Below, piece after piece: positions 11,811 through 21,856 of a stretch of 64,000 bases of DNA; positions within the stretch are counted from its first letter, which is position 1; each line of letters opens with the position of its first letter. The notes under the pieces are model-generated. The model saw only the letters and a program-made list of their open reading frames with translations. It searched no databases and was not told the origin of the DNA. The translations under genes were made by a program, and so were the position numbers. This DNA comes from Trissonchulus latispiculum (taxonomy: Eukaryota > Nematoda > Enoplea > Enoplida > Ironidae), in NCBI GenBank assembly GCA_030248195.1, contig JASAND010004330.1, positions 18,350 to 82,349 on the forward strand, in the 5' to 3' direction.

Positions 11811-12419
11811 AGGTCTCTTGCGCTTCCCCCCCCCAGCCACAACTTTTGATCTTTTTGACCAATAACTTTGAAATTTGGTATGGGTGCATACTGGAGGCTT
11901 ATAAATTCAAAAACTTTAAAATTTTAAAAATTTTAAATTTTTGTTTGGTAAGGGGCGCTACCCTATTACCACATAACCAAGGGGAACGAAAAAAATTTTT
12001 GAAAAAAATTTTGTTGAAAACTTGCTTATGGGGTTTTCAGAGGCGCTGTGCACGAATCTGAAAACAGTTTTTCGATTCAGCTTTTCGTCAGCTTAGTATA
12101 AGCTTACATGTTAAGCTTACAAGTTTAGCTCATACTGAGCTAACGAAAAGCTGAATCGAAAAACTGTTTTCAGATTCGTGCTCAGCACCCCTGAGAACCC
12201 ACCTATGTGAGTTTTTAGCAAATTTTTTAAAAAAAATTTTTTGGTTCCGCTTAGTCCCCCCTTACCAAACAAAAATTTAAAATTTTTTAAAAATTTTAAA
12301 AATATTTAAATTCTTAAATTTTTGAATTCATAAGCCTCCAGTATGCACCCATACCAAATTTCAAAGTTATTGGCCAACAAAATCAAAAGTTATGGCTGGG
12401 GGGGGGAGCGCAAGAGTCC
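11811..12419. mobile_element. Foldback element, 0.6 kb, family with partial copies
   Basis: The left arm starts TCTTGCGCTTCCCC at 11815 and returns at 12400-12416 as the complement. Between them the two arms match through GGTATGGGTGCATACTGGAG, long AAATTTT runs, and CTGAAAACAGTTTTTCGATT near the centre at about 12115. Partial copies lie at 14018-14232 and 30005-30215, so it is a dispersed family. No coding sequence is present. Confidence 0.8.
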
Positions 12420-12507
12420 CAAAATATGTAGTTCATCGAAAACTAAATTAATCTTGTTTTTTAAAGGACCGATCACCCGATCACCTTTGTGATTTCCGTC
12501 ATCACTA

Positions 12508-12509
<2 letters not shown>

Positions 12510-12576
<67 letters not shown>
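12510..12576. repeat. (TA)n microsatellite
   Basis: A pure TA dinucleotide run. Confidence 0.97.
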
Positions 12577-12578
<2 letters not shown>

Positions 12579-12599
12579 ATATCCACCAATATCCAATAT

Positions 12600-14017
12600 T
12601 CTGACATTTTACCCGCTTTAGCTTAATCTCAGAAATCAGGAGAGCCAGAAATTCAATACCTGTCAGCCTAATTGAAAGACGTATGTCAGAAGCTTAAGAG
12701 GAGGACTTGATTTGGAGGAGGGGAGACGACAGCTGGTATAAACTATCCGAGATTAGAAGCTTAATCCTTTTCAAACATTGCGGGAAATATTTGACACAAG
12801 AGTGCTGCTTTCGCTTTAACGATATAATAGTTAAACTCCTGCGTTTAGAACCATGTTCCAAAGAATTTGAACCGATATTTTGGAAAAATTAATCAAATCA
12901 TTGCAGAAATTTTGTACATACTGCGGTGAGATTATATATACTAAAAATTTCAATGGGGAGTTATAGTTTTTTTATTTTCAAACTTTTGCAGACGCTATTG
13001 AGAAAAACTTCAAGCATGGAAATGTAGTTCTACCAGAGCCAGGAAAGTCAACAAGTCAAAAAATGGAAAAGTAAAGGTCTCGCTTCAAAACAAAATAATC
13101 CACAAAACAATACATATTCAATTCATACTAAATTTTTCTCAGTTCATCCACATAAACTTGAAATTTTAATTTTAACACGTGCTCAGAAACATAATAGAAT
13201 TTATTTTGTTGAATAGAGTTAAGAAGATTAGCTTTAAGTCCATTCAGCTTTGCTGTTTCTTAGAAATGTTACTGTTCTCAATTTTATATTTACGAAAATC
13301 TTCACACAAAAATTTATTTTTGAGCCATTATTCCCGGCTAATCCCGATGTGAAATGTCGGCGTAAATGAAGAACAATGTTCTAACCGCAAGGTCTAGTCC
13401 CAGTTCAAATTGAGGTCCTCAAAATTTTCAAGGACCTGAAATAAAGAAGTCTGTCCCTAAAATCTGGCCACTTGAACCCCCATTTCATAAAATTGGGGGT
13501 CGCGTGACCAGAATTTAGGGTAGACAGGAATTTGTAATCCTTGCCTGGGGTCCTTTGAATTTGACAAAATGTGTCAATGATTACGTCACGCTGGGAGCTG
13601 GGCTCTGTTTACAACCCGAAACAGTTAAACACCGCTACGACCTGGTACTACCTATATCTAGACTAATTAATTCTGTGTTAATTTTAGACATGGCTAAATT
13701 TATGTAGCTACGATAGAAATCAACCTCAGTCCAAACTGCCTAAGTTTGAAATACGAAGAACTATAAGGCTAAAACATGTTAGCTATGATCTCAGTTTAGT
13801 GTTACTGAAGCATAGGCAAAGACTGTTGACTAAAGCAGCCAAGTTTCCCTACAGACGTATGCGTCAAGTCAGTCCGTAATCAGTATGAATAGTCGGAATG
13901 TCTAAAGTTCAAACTAGAATACTAATGTTAAATGGAAATTTAAGCTGAAATGAAACTGTTTAGAAATAAAACAAATGCATGCAAATATATTACATACATA
14001 TTCATACGTATGTATGA
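12600..14017. other. No gene seen
   Basis: There are only scattered short ORFs. A small inverted pair around 13440-13550 (GGACCTGAA, CTGGCCACTTG against GTGACCAGAATTTAGGG) may be a degenerate MITE. Confidence 0.4.
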
Positions 14018-14232
14018 ATACTGAGCTAACGAAAAGCTGAATTGAAAAAGGGATGTCAGATTCGTGCTCAGCGCCACCCAAAACCCCTGTATGCAAGTTT
14101 TCAGCAAATGTTTTTTCAAAAAATTATTCGTTTCCCCTTGGTCCCCCCTTACCAAACGAAAATTTAAAATGTTAAAATTTTTTTTAAAATTTTAAATTTT
14201 TTTAATTTATCAGCCTCCAATATGAAGCCATA
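14018..14232. mobile_element. Partial copy of the 11.8-kb foldback family
   Basis: The segment matches the right arm of the element at 11811-12419, from ACTGAGCTAACGAAAAGCTG through CAGATTCGTGCTCAGC, CCTTACCAAACxAAAATTTA and GCCTCCAxTATG. It stops before the outer terminal repeat, so it is truncated. Confidence 0.75.
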
Positions 14233-14374
14233 CAATAAATAATGCAATAAAACACAATGTGACATTGAATTAGTGCTTTTAGGCAGGTTTTAATTCTGGG
14301 GGGGATAAAGTTTAATTGGGGTTCTGGGGGGATAAAGTTAAATTGGTCCGTAGGATGTATACGTATACATACAT

Positions 14375-14402
14375 ACATATATGTATATATATATATATAT
14401 AT

Positions 14403-14440
<38 letters not shown>
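14375..14440. repeat. (AT)n microsatellite
   Basis: An AT dinucleotide run with one AGAT interruption, preceded by ATAC/ATAT words. Confidence 0.95.
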
Positions 14441-14444
<4 letters not shown>

Positions 14445-14570
14445 CATATAGCTGATTTTACTCAATCCTTAAAGCTACCAATTTAGCTGTTTCAAGAGAT
14501 CTCAAAATAAATTAAAATTTGGCAAGCCTAAAATTTCTGTCAACAAAACACAAATCAGTTTTAGTTCCAT

Positions 14571-15694
14571 CAAGAGTACATAATGATAAGAGTGTGACAA
14601 GCGTCACACTCTATGCAATGAAGGCAAAAACTATGCGATGCGCGCTAACGGCTTACCCCCCCCCCACAAATTGACCCCCTCTCACACCGCCCCTGTATGG
14701 GTACGTGGTCCAAACGGGGGGATTGTCTCCCATTAGGGCACTGTTTCGTTAGGGCACCCCTGTCACTTCAGTTATTGCACTTATTGTTTAATAACAAAGG
14801 GTTTCGTTAGGGCACTGCACATAGAGAAATTGGAAAAATTTGTGTAAATTTTGGATAACATGATGTTCCATTGTACTTTTGTGCATGTATCATCAATTAT
14901 ATCTCCCTCTTTAATAACTACTAATTGTGTGTTAAAAAACTATTGAGTGTGATTTCAAAATTTACTAATTTATGTTTAAGAATTGTAACTTCTCTCTTTA
15001 TATATGCAAGTTTGCCTTTTGCATCAGCATTTGAAGATGACTTCAGCAAAACCTTGGCTTAAGACTTTAGACATATACTTAGTATTTGGATTTTTAAAAA
15101 TAAACGTTTTAAACTAAATAATTGTAAACTTTTAAATTGTTTATCCTGCGGACAGAATAATATTTGCAAACTCTACCATTTTGCACAAATTTGTTTTAAT
15201 CTTTTAACTACACGTTAAAACTAACTGTCTAATTAATTGATAACTACACTAAACTATATTTATTCGAAATAGTCATCCAGTATGACACAATCAAATAGTC
15301 TGCAATATTGAAGGACCACGTAAAGGGTGCCCTAATGAAACAGTGCCCTAACGAAACAATGCCCTAACGAAACAGTCAAAACAGGAGAAATTGAAAAGAG
15401 TGCCCTAATGGGAAAGAATGAACGGGGGTCGCTCACTGCTTTGCATAATTACACGCTGAAATTAACAGGGGCCCAATTTGGGGAGGGGGTGCAAGCGTGT
15501 ATGCTTAACACATAGATGTACAAAATATACTAAGCGAGTGAGCGACCGCCGTTTGGAACTATGTACCCATATAGGGGCGGTGTGAGAGGGGGTCAATTTG
15601 TGGGGGGGGTAAGCCGTTAGCGCGCATCGCATAGTTTTTGCCTTCATTGCATAGAGTGTGACGCTTGTCACACTCTTATCATTATGTACTCTTG
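14571..15694. mobile_element. Galileo-like hairpin element, copy A, 7-bp TSD
   Basis: The left end CAAGAGTACATAATGATAAG (14571) and its complement (ending 15694) are flanked by GTTCCAT at 14564-14570 and 15695-15701. The arms continue through AAGAGTGTGACAAGCGTCAC, a GCGCTAACGGCTTACC block, a C-run and ACAAATTGACCCC, all mirrored on the right. The arms are therefore long, stepwise palindromes as in foldback elements. A different element (14729-15412) has inserted inside. No transposase ORF. Confidence 0.85.
14729..15412. mobile_element. Nested TIR element with duplicated TTAGGGCAC ends
   Basis: The left end reads CCCATTAGGGCACTG followed by TTTCGTTAGGGCACC. The right end mirrors this with GGTGCCCTAATGAAACAGTG, CCCTAACGAAAC (twice) and GTGCCCTAATGGG. 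Each terminus thus carries repeated TTAGGGCAC sites. It lies wholly inside copy A of the CAAGAGTAC family. No ORF of note and no convincing target duplication. Confidence 0.65.
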
Positions 15695-15701
15695 GTTCCA
15701 T

Positions 15702-16600
15702 TAAATTGTCACAATGCTTGATAAGACAAAAATTGAATTTGAATGGGGTCCATTATAGACTGATTGACAGGCTCTAATTATTCATAGAATTTTTATTTCT
15801 CGGCTATATAAGTAAAGTTTAACAGCAGCAATACTTTTTGATTCAATAAAAATTTTGTTGGAAAACTAGAAATTAACAAATTAACCATCTAGTCAAATCT
15901 ATGTAAATCTATAAGTTCTAGAAACAGCATAAATTATTCGCATTATTTTATTAGATAGCATCAAACTAATCAGAAACCCGAAATTCAGTCTGAATTTAGC
16001 TGTTAATAAAATTGATCTTCCTAGAAATGATGACAGTTGAATATTTATGAACTAATTCAAAAATTTAATTTTAATTATATATAATTTAACCAATTTTTAG
16101 CCCAGAACCTGTGAGTTTCTCAAAACAAGGCTTAAGTAGCTGAACAAATTAAAAGTATTTATATCTCAATTTTGTTCAATTAAATGGCTGCTGCCTCAAT
16201 TGTTGAGATCGGTTCACTAAGCGCTCGCACAAAATTTTGTTTTTGAATGGTACAAGGCAAAAGTGCAATTTGTGCAATTTTTCCGCGTCACTGAGTTCAA
16301 ATAGCTTTTTTCGATAGTTGTAACGGGACAGAACTCGGGAGCTAACTGTAAATTACCTCCTACGTCAATTAAACCTTTGTCATAGAATGAAAAATGAAAA
16401 ACTTTTGAAATTTATGTGCCGACGGTTTGGACAGTATGGCTTTAGTGAAAGTCAGCAATAAAATAGGTATGTAATAATGTCTACATCAAATTACATAAAT
16501 TCAAGCTATGTTACAAATTAAATTTAATAGACTTAAAGTTATGAATTAAAGTAGGAAAATTTGAGCAATGTTGCCCTCAAAATCATCATAATCCTAAACA
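15702..16600. other. No gene seen
   Basis: AT-rich sequence without exon-like ORFs, downstream of the 3' end of the minus-strand membrane-protein gene. Confidence 0.45.
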
Positions 16601-16662
16601 CGCTTGCGTCTGCATTTAGCCTAAACCATGCGACGTTTGATACAACAAAACATAAAGTTGAC

Positions 16663-16668
16663 TTTATT
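16663..16668 (-). promoter_or_regulatory. Candidate poly(A) signal AATAAA
   Basis: AATAAA on the minus strand about 320 bases beyond the stop codon at 16991-16993. It is the nearest canonical hexamer I noticed for the membrane-protein gene. Such hexamers are frequent in AT-rich DNA, so this is tentative. Confidence 0.35.
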
Positions 16669-16990
16669 GACATTAAGCAAAAAGCTGGCAGCTCATGTAG
16701 TAAATAAAATATACAAAATTCTAGGTACAAATAAGTTAAGCACTCTCTCAAAGCGGACAGTGAAAGCCAAATTCACAGTCTCCCAAATAGAGCCAAATAA
16801 TCGAGTTTGTCTAAAATCTGTAAAAGAATTAAATGTAGCCCTCCTTTTTAAAAAAGTCAGAAAAAACATTACTATCAAACTTGCACATTAAACTTAGCCT
16901 TAGCTGGAGTAAAGCATTATCCTTAAATTTCTATACAACCCGAGCACCGGAACTCACAGATAAACCTGTGAATATGACTTTCCCCAACCC

Positions 16991-17800
16991 TCACACAAAC
17001 TCTGAGTCTTTTATATTTACAGCCGCACTTTTGGCATAGACCATCAGGTCCTTGGGTTCAACCGTTCTGGAAGTGCGAAGCATTGACAGGGATTTGTCCC
17101 GCGGGGATCTCCGCAGCGACCCACCGTGGATCAGCAGCCGGGGATCCGCAGTGGATTTCGTTCTTCGCTGCGGAGTCCAACTGCCACAGTTTGCAGCCGC
17201 CTCCGTGCCGTAACCCGACTCACGACCGCCGCTGCTGCAAACTGCGCAGTCCTCACTGCAGGAGCACTCTTCCGGCTCCACCGGAGGGAAGCTTTCATCG
17301 CTCTGAGTCGATTTGGAACACTGGCCGGAGCCTGTGGGCAGAGTGGCCGGCACGGATCGGCCCGCACTCTGCCGGCCGTGCCCGCGCGGCTGGACCGGGC
17401 CGTTGGCGGGCGATAGCGAAGCGACCGAGTCCGATTCAGTCGCCAGCTGTCGACACTCGACACAGCTGCAGGCTGAGGAGGGGCTGGAATTCGGATTCCG
17501 GATTGGCGCAACCGCATCCGGATTGGCGTAGGTACATCCGGTACAGTCCGGAATTGTGGAGGGAAGAGTTCCGTTTCCGATCTCTTCATAGATCCCACCG
17601 TAGTCGTTGGACTTCACCGTCTGAGTTGAGCGACACATCGAGCCGAGTCGGGGCGCGTCGGACCAAATCAGTCTGGTGCCATAAACGGGTATCGATCGAT
17701 GCGAGGTTGGTGTTGGATGAAAGCCGTCGGCATAGGGACCCATTATCGACGGGGAATGAGAGGACACACCGCCGTACATGTCCTTGCGAAAATCGGCAGG
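16991..17800 (-). CDS. Exon C: cytoplasmic tail and stop of type I membrane protein
   Basis: This last exon begins after a clear acceptor (CTGTTTTAG) at 17801-17802 and runs 269 codons in phase 0 to a TGA at 16991-16993. Its start, PADFRKDMYGG, joins in frame to the end of exon B. The composition is that of a disordered signalling tail: rich in Ser, Pro and Gly. It has tyrosines in candidate docking contexts (NDYGGIYEE, ESGYGTE), a Cys cluster (CSCSEDCAVC) and a basic stretch (SLRRSPRDKS). It is markedly GC-richer than its surroundings. A GTAAAT at about 17005 could be a donor that trims the last few residues, so the exact C-terminus is uncertain. The antisense 247-codon ORF over it is a shadow. 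Family not identified. Confidence 0.75.
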   Translation of the reverse strand, partial: PADFRKDMYGGVSSHSPSIMGPYADGFHPTPTSHRSIPVYGTRLIWSDAPRLGSMCRSTQTVKSNDYGGIYEEIGNGTLPSTIPDCTGCTYANPDAVAPIRNPNSSPSSACSCVECRQLATESDSVASLSPANGPVQPRGHGRQSAGRSVPATLPTGSGQCSKSTQSDESFPPVEPEECSCSEDCAVCSSGGRESGYGTEAAANCGSWTPQRRTKSTADPRLLIHGGSLRRSPRDKSLSMLRTSRTVEPKDLMVYAKSAAVNIKDSEFV

Positions 17801-18532
17801 CTAAAACAGTAAGAAATTTAATTTAGATAATTGTGAAGCCAGAGTAAAATTGGTCTGTCGTTACCCCTCCTCGCGAAACTAATGGAAATCTGACACAATT
17901 GGAAAAATGCGACAGAAAGAAATCAAGTTACGGTCAATTTTTATTTATATTTAAAATTTAATTTAATTTAATTTTTATTTTTTAAACTTTTTGTAAGCTT
18001 GTCTATTCAAGGCTGTTTGCTCTCAGCTAGCCACTGTGACAGGGCTAATTTGTGTTACTCTTTCATTAGATGTCCACTTTGGAGTTTGGCTAAGCTGAAG
18101 GTAACTAGGGACATGAAAATTTTAATTCAGTTAAAAGTGAGCCTGTCAAGTTGCCACTGATATATCAACAAATCTCACACTCTGGTTCTGATTCATGGTT
18201 ACTCACTCACGGACCTACCTTACTCAGAGAGGACTTCAGCCCTAAATTAATCTGAAAACTAATTTTGATATGGACTCTGAAGACTAAATTTGGTATATAT
18301 TACTAGAAACCTTAACAAACTAAACTTTTCACTAGCAGGCAAGTTTCAAAAAAAAACGGACTAGACTAATTGTTGGACAAGTGTAGATAATGTAAGAAAA
18401 GAGCGCTTGAAATCAGCCTTCAAATAAACCATAAATAGCCAGTGTCAATTTAAAACAATCAATGTGGTAACACAATAACATAATTAAAATTAAATTTTAA
18501 ATTGAAATAAAGTAATTAAATGTTTTAATTAC

Positions 18533-18674
18533 ATGTGAAGATCTGACTGATCTGGGACTTCGATTGTCAGAATTGTTGCAGAGAGAAGCGAAGAGTCCAC
18601 AAACTTTGGCACCGTTTCCATCTCGCTTGACAGGGGAGCGATGAACGTAGATGGGCTCTCTGGAAGCACGTTTT
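18533..18674 (-). CDS. Exon B: juxtamembrane segment
   Basis: This 142-base exon lies between the acceptor TTTTTGTTTTAG (18675-18676) and the donor CAT|GTAATT (18531-18532). Its first base completes the arginine codon begun by exon A (phase 2), and its end leaves phase 0 for exon C. The three-way phase agreement is strong support for the model. It encodes about 47 residues starting KRASREPIYVHRSP, the basic stretch expected just inside the membrane, followed by Ser/Arg-rich sequence. The intron separating it from exon A contains a SINE at 18783-19055. Confidence 0.75.
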
Positions 18675-18782
18675 CTAAAACAAAAATAAACAAATAAACA
18701 AACTAAACAAATAAATAAAACTACTCTGGAGCCTAATTTCAACCATTCATATGATGAATATGTATGTTGGTTGCTATTGCTA

Positions 18783-19055
18783 CAGCTTCTACCAGGGCTG
18801 GTGGACCAAGAAGAAACCGAGAAGCTCATACGGGGCAGTAAGTGTCAGGCACCCTTGTACAGGACCTAGAAAAGTGAAGGGAAGAGGGAAGTTCAGTTTT
18901 TCACTCAGGAATGAAGGTAAAGAAGTGGCTCGGACGGAGTTCGAACCACGACCTCTCTGCTTTCAGGTCAGACATGCTAACCACTACACCACAGGGCCAT
19001 CAGCTGAACTACCATACCAGGGTTATCAAGCTTTCCTATGCCTGCTTTCCTTAAG
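18783..19055 (-). mobile_element. tRNA-derived SINE, copy 2, in an intron
   Basis: On the minus strand, GGCCCTGTGGTGTAGTGGTT carries an A box and GTGGTTCGAACTCC a good B box, the internal polymerase III promoter of a tRNA-related head. The body matches copy 1 at 10590-10855. It lies in the intron between exons A and B of the membrane-protein gene, in the same orientation as that gene. Confidence 0.8.
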
Positions 19056-19137
19056 CTGAGCTCAACTAAAAAACTGTCAACTTAGTATGTTTCATACGTC
19101 TTATCAAAACAAAAATTTAAACTTGGCAAAATCGTAC

Positions 19138-19507
19138 CTTCTCATGTAGAGAAGCACAATAATGGCACCAGTACCAAACAGGGCAAATGCAATGACCGCA
19201 CTTGCAATAAAGGTCGTTGTGGCCGTGAACCCGCTGCCAAGGGGGCTTCGTTCGTTGCCTCCCTCGAAGCCGGGCCAGGTCACGGGGCACGTCTCCAAAG
19301 CATAATCCGCGGGCTCCGACGGCTCCAGGAAGGCATAGACCTCAGGTGGGGGCGGTATATTAAAGTCTGGCGGGGGTTGAATGCAACAGTTGGGGATGAT
19401 TTGGGCCGTTGCCATGACGCCGCTTAGACGAAGATTAGTGTCGCCAAAGGCACTGGAGAGAACACTGAAGTCCAGCAGCAAAGGACTATATTCCATTCCA
19501 TAAATTT
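19138..19507 (-). CDS. Exon A: membrane-proximal ectodomain and TM helix
   Basis: The exon runs from acceptor CGACAG (19508-19509) to donor AAG|GTACGA (19136-19137) and encodes about 122 residues. In order they are: a membrane-proximal ectodomain with two adjacent cysteines (PNCCIQ), a proline-rich stretch (QPPPDFNIPPPPEVYAF), one more cysteine (LETCPVTW), then one hydrophobic helix (IASAVIAFALFGTGAIIVLL). The helix ends at MRR, followed by basic residues in exon B. This makes a single-pass type I protein. The upstream ectodomain exons must lie at higher coordinates; I found none that I can support. Plausible classes include adhesion or guidance receptors, but this is a guess from architecture alone. 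Confidence 0.7.
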
Positions 19508-19748
19508 CTGTCGATGCGAAGCAAATAGTCGATCAAAAATGAATGAGACAATAAGAAAAATATCTGAAATAAAAGAAATTAAGAATTAATTTGAAGCCTT
19601 AGTTTGAAAATTTAAAGGATGTGTTGAAAAGATTTAAAATTTTAGTGTAAAGTGCATCAACGTTTTGGACAAGTTCGAAGCTGATTGTTAATATCGCCAT
19701 GGAAGAGACTATTTGTTAGGATGTGACAGAGTACGGTCCGCCTATTGC

Positions 19749-19815
<67 letters not shown>

Positions 19816-21724
19816 GTTATTATTATTATTATTATTACTACCACGTGTACCTAGGTTTGTTGTAGTTGATGTAAGCATTACTTCCCCATTGGATTCGAAG
19901 CGAGTATAGGACTTTACGATTCCAAGTTATTTAAGAAATGAGCACACTAAAGCATGAACTTAACGGGTTAGCAACTTTCAGTTTAACTCCCAGGGCAAGG
20001 AAGTTGTTAAGAAGTGGCCAAACTGTGAAATTTTCACAACCAAGTTTCCCTAAAAATATTTACGACCCACTTAGAATAGGGCCTGATTAGGGGGACCCGG
20101 CACCAATTGCGACCAAATCGGTACAAATTAAATTTGACCCAGTTATGTAAATCGGGGACAAGTTATGACAGAAGTTTCCGGGCCCGTCTTTTCTCCCAGT
20201 TGAAGTTGGCGCTAATGAGCGGGTACAAAGCTTGGGTACAAAATCAGCGCTTGTGTGGGGAATAAGCAGAATTTTCATGATTGAGATGAAAATATTTTAG
20301 CCCAGAATTAGCAGTTACAAGAACAAGAAAAATTGGAAGAATTCAAAATTCTAAGAAAATTCTATAAATATTCAAAAGAATATTTGTGAAATAATGAATG
20401 CTGCATGTTTACGCAATCTCTACAATTACGATAAATTTGATCAGTTTTTCTGATCTTATAAAAACTTATTGCGGTGCTTGGATGGACTACTCTTTAGTGA
20501 ATTAATAAGAAAAGTTGTAAACTTTTCGACTCAGAAAGTTTTCAGTACTATCTTTGGTAACGCTATGTTCAAAGGGTTAACTTGAGTTGCTGATTTTATA
20601 GGAACCTAGCAAGGTGTGTAGAAAGTGGGTTACATAGGAAGTTATGAATAAGCTTAATACAATTTGCAGCCAAACACTACAGCTAAAACCTAAACTTTTA
20701 GGGGAAATTTTTATTCAAATTTTAGGATAGGAGAAACTATCCAAAAAATCAAATCAGTTTAAAGTCAAATCTAAAGAACACAATGTGGGCACTGTTGAGG
20801 TGCCATTCCCCAGGACTCGAGTTTTCCTAGAATTCGAATTTTCGTCATTAAAAAACAATAGTTCCGTTTTTAGTGGCCTTCAGCTGTCCCGCCCGAATAA
20901 TCTCATCTTGCAGGATTTTAAGTCCGATCATAAGTCGTGAGATGTTACGAAAACTGGACCAGAGAAACTATTAAAGACTGAGTCAAATATTAAGGAAATT
21001 CTGGAAATTTTCATGTTCACAGATCAGTGAAATTACGTAACCTCTTATCTGGCTAAGTGAAAAGGGGGCAAAGGGCATAATAATGCTAATGGCTTTAGGG
21101 TGACCGGAAGGAAGATAGATCAGTCACGCAATGCTTCTTCTACTTCATCTTCTTCCTCTTAAAGTCGTGACTACCAAAAATCTCTTCAGAAATTAATGTA
21201 ATTACAAATTTAGCAGCTGAAAGCCTCAAAGCGAAAGGGGGTGGGGGAACGGGAAAATTTTCTGGTCCTATGATTAGCAGTAGGCTAAAGGCGCCAGGCT
21301 TTCTATATACCAGTTTCATTAAGACCTCATTCAAAGATATTTCAGTCCTCAAGACAGCATTATCTCATACATTTCAATATCAGGGACAAATGGTTGCCGA
21401 CAAATTCTGAACAGAAAGTTTATAAGATCGCTGAGTTGAGAGTAGCAAATCCTTTCAATTCTGGGTCTGAAAAGAAGTTCTTACTTTAGCAGATGAAAGT
21501 TTTAGAAAAATTTGTAAAGCTGAATATTTTTGTAGGGTAAAACTGATTTTTTACTGTAAACCTAAATGTTTGAATTTATTAGGAAATTTTTTGGAAATTT
21601 TATGCTAACAGCAAAAACAGAAGAAAGCCACAAAATGTTCACAGCTGAAAAGGTTCGTTCAAGCCAAAAATTAATTTGTGCTACATATTCCTAGCTATTC
21701 AGTGTAATGAACTCCAGGTTATAT
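19508..21724. other. No supported gene; presumed upstream intron
   Basis: If the membrane-protein gene continues upstream, this is intron. The only clear feature is an (ATT)n run at 19748-19837. The short ORFs near 20.1 and 21.2 kb lack splice context and recognisable motifs. Confidence 0.4.
19748..19837. repeat. (ATT)n microsatellite
   Basis: About 90 bases of nearly pure ATT with one GTT interruption. The poly-Asn ORF over it is an artefact. Confidence 0.97.
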
Positions 21725-21856
21725 CAAGAGTACACTTATATTTAGATTAAGGTTATATAAACTGAAATTTATTGGTTTAGCCAGAGGTAGTTGTGTTTGT
21801 GTAAAGCCCTACGAGCTGGCGGCGTTTGTCATACTCTTATCTATTATGTACTCTTG
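21725..21856. mobile_element. Degenerate short CAAGAGTAC-family copy
   Basis: It starts CAAGAGTACACTTAT and ends in a block matching the right arm of copy A (GTTTGTCATACTCTTATCTA followed by TTATGTACTCTTG). The middle is short and diverged, and no matching 7-bp flanks are visible. Confidence 0.55.

Noticed and set aside
17083..17826. 247-codon plus-strand ORF and other ORFs over 17.1-17.8 kb
   Set aside because: They are antisense or frame-shifted shadows of the GC-rich exon C on the minus strand, which has matched splice phases; these do not.
19657..19878. Poly-Asn ORF
   Set aside because: (ATT)n microsatellite artefact.
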